A DNA stretch of 64,000 nt from Galbula dea (lineage: Eukaryota > Chordata > Aves > Piciformes > Galbulidae): contig VWZX01006125.1 in the NCBI GenBank assembly GCA_013399015.1, forward strand, positions 202,464 to 266,463, in the 5' to 3' direction. The notes below the pieces were generated by a model, which saw only the letters and a list, made by a program, of their open reading frames with translations, made no database searches and had not been told where the DNA came from. Positions within the stretch are counted from its first letter, which is position 1; each line of letters starts with the position of its first letter. Positions 1 to 10,100 of the stretch are shown one piece after another. The translations under genes and the position numbers were made by a program.

Positions 1-43
1 NNNNNNNNNNNNNNNNNNNNNNNNNNNNNNNNNNNNNNNNNNN
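1..43. other. Assembly gap (N run)
   Basis: The first 43 positions are N. The sequence resumes inside a CR1 element, so the gap probably sits in a repeat. Confidence 0.99.
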
Positions 44-296
44 AAAGGACAAGGGGTAATGGTTTTAAATTAGAGAAGAGTAGATTTAGATTAGATATTA
101 GGAAAAAGTTCCTTACCATAAGGGTAGTTCAACACTGGAACAGGTTGCCCAGGGAGGTGGTTGAGGCCCCGTCCCTGGAGGCATCAAAGGTGAGACTGGA
201 CAGGGTTCTGAGCAACCTGACCTAGTTGGGGATGTCCCTGCTCACTACAGGGGGGTTGGACTAGGTGACCTCTGGAGGTCCCTTCCAACCCAGACG
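44..296 (+). mobile_element. CR1 LINE 3' fragment (copy A)
   Basis: The stretch carries the typical CR1 3' region: a segment encoding the end of ORF2 ('caggttgcccagggaggtgg') followed by 'ggggttggactaggtgacctc' and 'cttccaacccag', in the + orientation. It stops abruptly where a second CR1 segment starts from a more 5' position of the consensus. No intact reading frame remains. Confidence 0.85.
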
Positions 297-812
297 AGAT
301 CTGGGCCCCTCAGTTTAAGAAGGACAGGGAACTGCTTGAAAGAGTCCAGCACAGAGCCACGAAGATGACAAAGGGGCTGGAACACCTTCCTTCTGAGGAA
401 AGGCTGAGGGACCTGGGTCTCTTGAGCTTGGAGAAGAGGAGACTAAGGGGTGACCTCATCTATGCTTTTAAATATGTGAAGGGTAGGTGTCAGGAGGATG
501 GGGTCAGGCTCTTCTCAGTGAAGCCCCGTGACAGGACAAGAGGCAATGGCTGTAAGCTGAAGCATAGGAGATTCCGTGTGAACACACGTAGAAATGTTTT
601 CCCAGTTGAGGTGCCAGAGCACTGTCACAGACTGCCCAGAGAGGTTGGGAAGTCTCCTTCTATGGAGAGATTCAAAACGCGTCTGGATGCACTTCTGTGT
701 GACCTGGTCTAGGGAATCCTGCTGTGGCAGAGGGCTTGGACTAGATGATCTTTCGAGGTCCCATCCAACTCCTAACATTCTGTGATTCTGTGTGATTCTG
801 TGATTCTATCAT
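297..812 (+). mobile_element. CR1 LINE 3' fragment (copy B) with octamer tail
   Basis: This is a second + strand CR1 piece placed head-to-tail after copy A. It keeps a 115-codon open stretch (365-712) that is a decayed ORF2 C-terminus ('GLEHLPSEERLRDLGLLSLEKRRLRGDL' type, split here by family motifs), then 'ggacta gatgatctttcgaggtcc', and it ends in several ATTCTGTG-like octamers at about 776-810. That octamer array is the hallmark 3' end of CR1. It is not a host gene. Confidence 0.92.
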
Positions 813-3800
813 TTAAAATAAAAATCAACAAACACAATCTGAATGAGCTTATATCTATCCTCAAAAAAAGAAAGTGAAGGGAATCTGATGAAGGAAAAAT
901 TGCTGATTACATCAGAATGAATCAATTACATAGGAGAAAATCTTAGGTCACTGGAGGAATTAGGTCAATTAAGTATTTCAGGCAGGTACAGCAGATTTAG
1001 GTCAGGGCAGAAGAACAGTGCTAAGGCTAAGAAGTTCCAAACAGTCACTGACTAATTCATGTCAGGCAAAGAGAAGAAACTTGAACTCTACATGGTAGGA
1101 GAGGTTAATGCAAAATGCAAAATCAAAAATCTCTCCACTCTGTATTTTAAAAGAAAAGAAAACAAGCAAAACCTTATTCCAAGCCAGGAGTGACTGAACA
1201 TGCATTAATGAAGTTCAGTTCACAAATTCTTTAATGAGTAAGCTAATACGCATGGAGTACACAGCTTGGCATCATTTGCAGAAGAGTTACTGAACAAGTT
1301 GAACATTGTCCTGTGCTTGCTACATGTGTCCCTCAACACTGATTTATTGACAGACGTAGACAGAAAGTGAGTTGGCAGGACAGATGAATGCCAGGTGAGA
1401 AGAAGATAGACTGACCTTAGAATAAGCAGAAGAATAAATATTCTTTGTAAGAAAAATGATTACATGAAAGAAACACAAGTGATATCTCCTGGAAAGACCA
1501 TAAAGAAGATGGTTTTAAATGTAAGTGTGAAGCTATGATAACTGAGAGCTTATAGTCAGTAAGGCTTGAAGAAAAGCAACCATTTCCACAATGCTTGTTT
1601 TGCCATTCCTATATTCATCAGCTCATGAGAGAAACTACAGTCACACTTATAGAAGAATGATTCTGAAGAAGCTATTCAAGATTCTGTGGATTTATATTAT
1701 GTTTGTATTATTTCCAAATCTTGCAATCCCTTATCGTTATGAAAGAAAATTTAAATTCCTCCACTGTTTTGACAAGACCAGAGTAAGTGCTTCATACTGA
1801 AGACAGACTCAATAAATGGACTTAAAAGAGGGCACAAAGTTAAAATTTTTCTCCACATGAAGGCAGTGTGGAGACACTTCATACTGTTTTAGCTTTTATG
1901 GCTAACTTTCCACTGTAGCTTCTGGATTTTTTTTTTTAAAATAGCTGTCATTACAAATGTTTGATAGAAATCTGTCTGTGGCACTGTGATTCTTCTTTTG
2001 TTAAATGATAGTGCTTAAACAAGTATATACATGTTGTGTTGAGGCAACTTTAGAAAAAAACTCTAATGAATAATCTTTTAAAACTCTGGAATTGTTAATC
2101 AAACAAATTTCTTTGCGTGATGGAAAATATTTTAAGTACATACTGCAAAGTATCTTCAACTAAAAAACCACTCAGATTATATTTCACAAGGGAAAATATG
2201 TTTATGCATGGACTGTATCACAATCACTGAAAGAAATTATGTATAGTTTTCAGTGAAGGAAGTCAAAAGACAAAAAACATTAAAAAATCCCCTAGGTTGT
2301 ACAGCTGAGGATAAAGCGGTGAAGGCTTCCAATCGCAGAAAAAAGTTGTGAGATTTAAGGTGAAGGTTGAACAGTGATGACACTGATTATGGCAACACCA
2401 ATGAGGCCTGGAGAAAGATAATGCCACATATTATCTAAAGTAAAAGAGTGACCTATGGGAAAATGTATGAAGTGCCATTACAAGGCAAAAAACATGGTGA
2501 CTGTAGCAGGACACTGCCTAGGTGGGGGTTTAACAGCTCAAACTTTGATCTTCTAAGAATGTTATCAGCAATAGAGAAGGGAGGATTGGCTGGTTTGGTG
2601 TTGAAGAATGCTAAAATAAGCCTTGCTCTATAACCCTAAAGTTGAGTGTCTGGAGGAGACCAACAACAAAAACTGCTGTTGTGTGGTAAACAACTGGTAA
2701 CTTATCTAAAGCTTTAAGAAATGAAGAGCGTTGAGCTGACACATCTAATAAGATACGACCGACAGTCAACCACTTTATACTATATAAGCCCAGTTCCACT
2801 TTTCAATAACAGGGTCTTCTGATACACCTATCCTAGGTGTGTGAGTATTCCTCCCTTGGCTCTCCAAGGTTACCCTGGAGGCTGAGAGAAAGAGATTCCC
2901 CCACAGTCATTAGTATGGGTAAGTGACATCAACAGCTACTTAATCATTTTGCTTGCTTATTGCTCCAAATGAATCATGTACTGTATTAGTAAATGATAGC
3001 TATCCTTGTTGAACCTTGTGACTCCACAGGAGGGTTCCCTTAATAAACTTCATCCAAAGCAAACATTTGGTCCATGACAGTGGTAATAGAATTATATGTA
3101 GAACAGAAAGAAACAAAGAAAAACCAAAGAAGTATAAGGTACAAAGCTAGAACAGTACATGAAAACGAAATTTCTCTTTTTTCATGTCTAGGAAATAAAG
3201 TTAAGAAGCAGTTATTCAAGTCTGAAAGGGATGAGCCTCTGAAACATCGTAAGTAAACTTCTTGTGAAAAAGGAATACTTATTCCTCTGCTCTTGGCTCC
3301 TTAAGGAACTGAGGACAAGGGAGTTGCAGAACCATTCTTGGTAGTCCTTAAAACGTAGCTAGAAATTCCATAAGTGAAATAACATTTCTGTAGCACTCAA
3401 AATCCCTTCCAAATTTTAATAAAGATGTCACATGTACTGTAGAAGAGAAAGTGTAAAAGTTGAAATCCATTTACATCTCAGAGACAAACAGCTTAGTAAT
3501 AGTTTATAATGCTGAGCAACTAAACTATATATTTGACAAACACATAAGAAAAACCATAAAAATTAAGAGATATTTAGCTACAATAATAAAGTCACAAGGA
3601 TGGAAAAGAAGAAAATATGTTAGGCTTATTACGAAAAAATAATAGAGGGAGGGAATAAGTTAAATCCAAACACGAGACATCACTAAAATGAAGGTAAATC
3701 ATGTTCTTCATTTATTAAAAGATACACTTCAGTAACAATGTATTTAAAAGTGAAAACAGGCATGAAACATTTGAGGTTTCATTTATTTTGATTCCACATA

Positions 3801-5390
3801 TTTTATGTGCCACCAACAAGGAGGGAAAAAAAAATTAAAAAACCTTACAAAATATTTACTTCTCAAAGGTAACAAATGGTCCTCCTATATGTATGCAATT
3901 TCTCACTAGTAGCTAGAGTACTGTGTGCTGAAATCTACAGCACTGTACACTGAAGATTTCCCCAGCGTGTTAAATTCCTCATGGCACAAAACTGCTATTA
4001 GTTATCACTTAAGTAATGGTTTTAAACTAAAAGAAGGGAGATTTTGAAAAGATAGAATTAAGTTTGTAGCAGTTTATATGGATTACAGTGTTAACTTTAA
4101 AAGATATTAAACCACACATTATTTATTTATGCTTTACCAGAGTAAATAAATCCAGAATATTTATTCTGTGTTCCTAGTTTTTAAATAAGATCAATTTTGA
4201 CCACCAAATAAAAAAAAATATTTTGGGAAACCAGATTAAGTGGTCTAAACTTTAGATTTTTTTTTTTTTCTACACTCCAGTTATCTGACCTAAAATTTAC
4301 AGTGCAGGCAACTCAAAAATGAAGGTATAAAGGTGCAACAGGTTCAAAGTAGAAAAAGCAACTGATCTGCACTGTGAATCAGGAAATGCAAGCCATAAAT
4401 ACAGCCATTCAACTCTGAACATTCAAGCAGATGTTTTAAGGATTTTACAGTGTCACTTATATCAAAAAGTGATGACAGAGGTTGTTGATGGTTAGTCCAT
4501 GTTTGAATACAAAAATACAGCAGCAATGTTAAAGAAACAGAAGACAGGAAAAACTTCAGTAAGCATTAATGGCATCAGGATACTTTATAAACAGCAACAC
4601 AAGACCTATCTGAGGCCCAACATAATAGCTTTTCCATTTTGATATTTGGGAAACTCGGACAGGCTTATAATCAAGTGTCCAATGCACTGCCAAATTTTAG
4701 ACGTCTGAAACTAGGTGGTTTTGGGTTTCTTTCCACAGGAATCTCTATATTCTGTAGCACTGATGAGTTCAAACCACTGCTTCTACTGCTTCAGTGATAA
4801 ATACTCACCACTTGTGAAAGTTTTCCCGGACAGAACTCAGTTTACAATTCTTAATGAAACAGCTACCTCACAATGAGTACAAAGTGACTTGCCCATGATC
4901 CCATAAGAATTTTATGGAAGAGGAGAGAACACTCTACGGAGGCAATTCTATCATCTGTTTTCCCCTGAATCAGGATGCATGCCTCCTACTCTCCAATTAT
5001 ATAAAAAAGGAATTAAAAGAAAAGTGTTCTACAAAGGTAATTTTGTTCCTTATGAAGCATTAACAGATTTCTTGTGCACTGTCTGTTCAGTGCATTACGT
5101 GCATCTCTCAAATACCCAGGGGACCAAAATAAAGTTTCACAAACAACCACATCCTTAGCATTTCTACATTTCTAAATTCTCAACTCCTTGAGGTACAATA
5201 TGAATATTATTTTTGACCTTCTCAAGTTGCTTTGTAATTTAAAAAAAACCAAAAAACAAAAACAAAACCCAGAAACACTGACTTCCATTATGAAGAGCCA
5301 GTACCAACTTGATCGGCAGGGCAGGGATCCCTCCACCAAAATATGTGGCTGCAGCAGTACCTAGTCATCTTAGCTAAGGATCAGCTGCTG
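813..5390. other. Intergenic DNA, no gene recognised
   Basis: This is AT-rich single-copy DNA. Open frames are short (60-70 codons) and none has family features or a splice context that I recognise. I searched the minus strand for early coding exons of the expected divergent neighbour KIAA0825 and found none. A poly-A/CA-rich run occurs at about 5239-5272. Confidence 0.6.
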
Positions 5391-5795
5391 AATCATAGAA
5401 TGGTTCCGGTAGGAAGGGACTTTTACAGGTCATCTAGTCCAACGCCCCTGCAGCCAGCAGGGGCATCTTCAACTAGATCAGGCTGCTCAGAGCCCGACAA
5501 CCTGACCTGGAATGGTTCCAGAGATGGGACATTTACCACCTCTCTGGGCAACCGGGACCAGTGTTTCATTACCCTCAGCATAAAGGTTCTTCCTTCTATC
5601 TAGTCTAAATCTTCCTTTCAGTTTAAAACCACCACACCTTGTCCTGTCACAGTAGGCCGTACTAAAAAGTCTGTCCCCATCTTTCTTCTAGGCCCCTTGA
5701 AGTACCGATATGCTTCAGAAAGATCTCCCTGGAGCCTTCTCCTGTCTGAACAACCCCAACTCTCTCAGCCTGTCCTCAAAGGAAAGGTGCCATCA
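5391..5795 (-). mobile_element. CR1 LINE fragment, minus strand
   Basis: Read on the + strand, it begins with the reverse-complemented CR1 3' end ('aatcatagaatggttccggt', 'catctagtccaacgcccctg') and continues into the reversed ORF2 C-terminal part ('ctctctgggcaaccgggacc', 'ctctcagcctgtcctcaaag'). It lies about 270 bp upstream of the CpG island. Confidence 0.92.
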
Positions 5796-6380
5796 CAAAC
5801 ACTCTATTAAATAGTTTCTCTGAGATAAAGTGAAAGGGATCAGAAATCTCTGGTTAGTTTCCTCATTCTCAGAGCCAGCCTGTTCCACAGGGGAGACTCT
5901 TCCACCTGTGTCGACATCCAACTCCAGCTGGTTTCTCTGTCAGCTTTCTCTACTCAGTGAGGTCTCTTCCCTTCCCCAGCACAGACCCCTATCAGACCTC
6001 TTCCCACTCTTTTAACTCAGCTAGAGCCACAGACACTGTGATCTTCAGAGACTCTGAGGCAGCGCCGGCGTCTTTCCCACCTCACTGTCTTCCTCCACAA
6101 GCCCCCAGCCCTGCCTCACCCTACTCCGCTCGCCCTGAGGCAAGACCTCCCCTTCCTGCCCCGCGCCGAGGCGCGAAGCCAGGCCCGCCGGGGCCGCCTC
6201 AGAGGGGTGGGCGCCCTCCATCGCCCTCGGCCACTAACGGGAAGCCTCGGAACTGCGCAACACCCGCAGAGGAGAAGAGCGGGGAAGCCCGGGACGGGCC
6301 GCCGCGGCCTCCAGTCCTCTCGCACTCGGCACTGCACGGTAAGAGGAGGGGAAGGACAGCCCCGCCGGGGAAAACTTACC

Positions 6381-6470
6381 CGACTGGGCTCGGCGCCCAC
6401 AGCCCCGGCGACCACAGAGCGTCAGTGACAACGGCCCGGAACGGCCGCGCCGCCACATCCGGGGGCGGAG
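6381..6470 (-). other. Candidate non-coding first exon of the divergent gene (KIAA0825 expected by synteny)
   Basis: On the minus strand a consensus splice donor (GTAAGT, reverse complement of ACTTAC at 6374-6379) sits about 100 bp from the SLF1 first exon, inside the CpG island. In human, KIAA0825 is transcribed head-to-head with SLF1, which would fit. The transcript start is not visible, and no coding exon of that gene was found in 44-6380, so the right boundary is approximate and the gene identity rests on synteny only. Confidence 0.45.
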
Positions 6471-6487
6471 CAGGGGGAAGGCGGGAA

Positions 6488-6555
6488 CGCGCCTGGGGTT
6501 GAGGGCGGGGAGCAGTGCTTGGCACGGAGCAGACGGGACCGGACCGGACGGAGGG
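6488..6555 (+). other. SLF1: SLF1 exon 1 (5' UTR, non-coding)
   Basis: A consensus donor GAGGG|GTGAGA falls at 6555/6556, just downstream of the GC boxes and the E2F-like motif. The next exon begins exactly at the ATG, so the whole 5' UTR should lie in this exon. The 5' boundary is a guess from motif positions. Confidence 0.55.
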
Positions 6556-7061
6556 GTGAGAAGTTTCCTGCCACGCCGCCACCCTCTCTTTTCCTCTCGC
6601 CACCCCCGCCCTTATGGTGTGCGTATCTGAGCGCAGGCCGGCTGCCTTCCTCCGCAGAGCGGGAGGAGGTTGGCTTCCCGCATCTCCCGGGCCTGGGACC
6701 GCCGCACCTCCATGGCACTTCTCTGAGCGGCTTTCCCTCACGGGGTCGTTCCCTCCCAGCCACCAGGGCCCGTTAGGCAGCGGGGCAGAGGCTGGAAGAG
6801 CCTCCGCGTTGTGCGGTGCTTGCCCCGGGGCGGGAGGTGTCTCGACCTATGCTGGCCGCGTTCTGAGGGGTCTGGCTTACCCCATTAGCGTCTTTCAGGT
6901 GTTCTGGCTGTATGCCGTCGTCGGGTAGTGTTGATTCCTTGCCGTGTGTTTTCCTTTTTTCTCAGAAAGCAAATAGGAAGTGCCGGTAAAGTGATAGGAG
7001 CAATGTGTCGTGGTGTGCATTTTGTGTGTTGATGTTTCCTTTTCGTTTTTTTTGTTAACAG
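6556..7061 (+). other. SLF1: SLF1 intron 1
   Basis: The first 300 bp still belong to the CpG island and the rest turns T-rich towards the acceptor. Nothing else was recognised. Confidence 0.7.
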
Positions 7062-7175
7062 ATGGCAAGTGGCGGCCAGAAACGGATAGTCCAGTTAACT
7101 GGATTTAAAAAGAAGGAGAAAAAAGCACTACTCAAGTATCTAGCCAAACTGGACTGTGTTTTTGTAAATACTAAG
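7062..7175 (+). CDS. SLF1: SLF1 coding exon 2 (residues 1-38)
   Basis: The acceptor (TTTGTTAACAG) ends directly at the ATG, so the exon starts with the start codon. It encodes MASGGQKRIVQLTGF..., the first strand and helix of BRCT1. The donor is AAG|GTATTG, phase 0. Retaining the 149-nt intron would add about 25 residues and then a stop at 7251-7253. Confidence 0.93.
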
Positions 7176-10100
7176 GTATTGTTCACTAAATTACCTGATG
7201 ACTACAGCAGAAAGAAAAAAGCGAGCCTTAAACAAAAAAGGACTGTGCAGTAGTTGTGTATAAATAGCCAAGAAAGTTAAACTGTTCCTACTGACACAAG
7301 TGTGTTCTGTTTTTGTTTTAATAGCGATACAGAAATTGTTCACATCTTATAGCAAAGTCATTGAGCAAGAGTGAAAAGTTCTTAGCTGCGTGTGCTGCAG
7401 GTAAGTAAAAGATCTGCTGTTTAATTTCATATGGTCATAATACAGGACTGGAAAAGACCCTGAGAAAGTTTCTAGTTACCCATCTTTTCATGAATGAGCT
7501 GTCTTACAAATCCTCATTCTTCCTGTTCTGTTAACCATAATTTTTGATATAGTATTGTGTTCAAGTTCTGGTTTACTTTTCTTTGGTTTGGTTTTTTTTT
7601 TTCTCCTTAATTATATTCCTGCCATCTTCCTTTACCTGGTCTACATCTATTCCCAAATGGAAGGCTTCGCTACATGTTAGTTAGACCATGAATTCAGACC
7701 CAAGTGGTATGAGTGCTTAACACTAGTACACTTTAAAAGGAGGCAGAGAGAGTGTGAACACCTGTAGTCACCATAGATTTTGGGCACTAAAATCACATCA
7801 CTGCCTGTAAGTTCCTCTTTGTGCAGCAGGACATAATTCTAGATTTTTCTCTTTCTGACACAAGCCTCCAGTCTTGCTTTCCTTTTACCTTCTTTAAAAG
7901 TCTCTTGTCTTTCTTTTACTTGATGAAGTTGGTGCCTGATGGTGAAATCCCCTAGGTAAGCAACTAAATTGCTTTTAGAATGAGAATTCTGTACCTTAAG
8001 ATTTCTCTATAGACAGATTACTTGGAAGGATTTTATGATCAGTTCAGAAAATTTTATGGAGTTGCAGGATTTCACAATACTGATGTATTGGTTAAACACA
8101 ATCTTTATTTTCCCTTTATCATATTATAACAGATAGTTATTGCAATTTTTAGGATGGATAATCTTAAATTTAAGAGATAACAGGGAGAAATAACTAAATG
8201 TAGATTTGGATTAAAGATATAGATACATTTCTTGATTTGTACTTACATACCTTATTAGTAAGCATTTTCAGTCATCTATCACTGCTAGAATATAGGGTTC
8301 ATGTGTATATACACAGGTGATTCCTTGTACTAATGTAAAATTCTGATCATACTCCAATCAAGAAGTAAATAGACCAAAAGTTTCCAAGGGGGAAAAATTA
8401 CTAAAATGCAGATATATTTTTAGCATGGCACTTCCATTTTAACTATTATGAATATTTTGAATTAATGTTTTCTTACTTTTTGGGATTTACTTTTTGGGAT
8501 TCTTGAACTGAGAAGGAACAATATATGTGTCCATGTGGCAATGCAAAACTAGCATGTTTCTATACTTGCAAATCTTCCCCAAACCTGGAAGACATACTAT
8601 GATCATTGTTCTTTCCCTTCATGGCAGAGAGACTGTGTTCATTCCTCTTGCATTTTTTTCCCAGTGTAAAACATCATGTTTAAACCCATTTAGAACTCCC
8701 TAGTCTTGGACAGAAATAGTAACAAGGATGCCAGTCTTCATTGACTTCCCAGCTGACAGAAGTTTCAAGATGGAAACTTTGAAATGAAAGTGATTTTAAC
8801 ATACAGCTTGTGCACAGCATACCTTTTCCAGTCCTAAGTCTACTGATACCTATGCTAGGTTATGTAGAAGTACCATCTGTGCTCCTGCTCTGAGACATTT
8901 TGCCAGTCAACCCTGCTGTTCTGTGAAACCAATTAGGTTCACACAATTCAAGTCAATTTCTCTTGCAGTATCTTTTGTAGGTAGTGTTTCAATACAGGAG
9001 CAGGGTACTAACCACAGCTCCTGACCTGAACCTGTAAGAAAAGAGAGACAGAGAAAAAGGGGAAGATCATTACATACAGTATCAAAAGCATACAGGAGGA
9101 AGATGAAAGAGGAGAGGCGGAGGAGGCGGAGCCAAAGGATGAGAGAAAAGGATGTGAAAAGAAGAAAGGGGAAAGACAAAAGTAGAAAACCATATCCAGC
9201 TAATATTGATATTCAGTACACTTGCAGTGCATACAACATTAGGAATAGATAAAAGAAACAGCTTACATGCTAAAATCTTCGTTTCTCTTTTCAGTCACTG
9301 GTGGTAAAATATTTCTTCCTTTTACTATGTGTTAGTACATTTATAAAAGTGCCAAATGATACTAAAATTAAAGGGTTAAGCAAGGTTCTGTGGAAGTCAT
9401 AAGAACCAAATATAATAATCTGAAGAATTCCATTTGCAGGTTTTTGAGGAGATAGACAAGCATTACATCTAGGAAGGGCAAAAAGGTACTTCATCATTAA
9501 AAGAAAACAAAACGATCATTTTCAGTGGCATTGTGAGATTTCTGATTCTAAAGTATGAAGAGGAGAAGTCTTACAGTAGGAAGAAGTTTTTTTACATGGT
9601 ACTTATCATTCCAGTTTTTATTTGCACAAGAAAGGTTGAAGTTTAATTTTATATTAGATCTTCAGTTGATTGCCATTTGTCTGCACAAAAGAAATCTTTT
9701 GTGGTTGATGGTTCATTTGCTTTTTAGGAAAGTGGATACTAACTAAGGAGTACATAATTAATAGCGCCGAAAGTGGCAGATGGCTTGATGAAACAACGTA
9801 CGAATGGGGATATGAAATTGAAAAAGATACCCATTATTCACCTCAAATGCAATCTGCACCTAAAAGATGGCGCGAAGAACTGACACGCTCAAGTGCTCCG
9901 GGGGCCTTCCACAGATGGAAAGTTGTCCTCCCTGCTAAGGAGGGTGATAAACAAATGGCATCTATTAGAAGGTAGGAAGTTATGTCTTAAAGCCTAATAA
10001 GGAATGATGAAACACGTACTCTATGGTTCAGTGCATTTTTGTTCTTCCAGTGGTCCATAACAATCTCAAACTCTTCAAATTCTGAATTGTTTTCACTAAT

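Larger units (their letters stand above)
6060..6860. promoter_or_regulatory. SLF1: CpG island; promoter of SLF1, probably bidirectional
   Basis: GC content and CpG density rise sharply here against AT-rich flanks. No TATA box is evident. Around the likely start sites are an ETS-like ACATCCGG (6455-6462), a GC box GGGGCGGAG (6462-6470), an E2F-like GGCGGGAA (6480-6487) and another GC box near 6501-6510. An E2F-type site would suit a replication-coupled repair gene, but this is inference. The island holds the + strand first exon of SLF1 (donor at 6556) and a perfect minus-strand donor at 6374-6379, so it probably drives transcription in both directions. Confidence 0.8.

Noticed and set aside
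365..712. 115-codon open frame
   Set aside because: It is decayed CR1 ORF2, as are the frames at 37797-38150, 52798-53130 and 63143-63490; these are not host genes.
813..6380. Early coding exons of KIAA0825 on the minus strand
   Set aside because: Expected from synteny, but no matching peptide was found in any minus-strand frame.
5957..6502. 181-codon proline- and arginine-rich open frame in the CpG island
   Set aside because: Open frames are expected by chance in GC-rich DNA. There are no conserved motifs, and overlapping frames on the other strand are equally open.
7438..7480. CR1-like 'ggactggaaaagaccctgag'
   Set aside because: Only about 40 bp with weak similarity; too short and too diverged to call.
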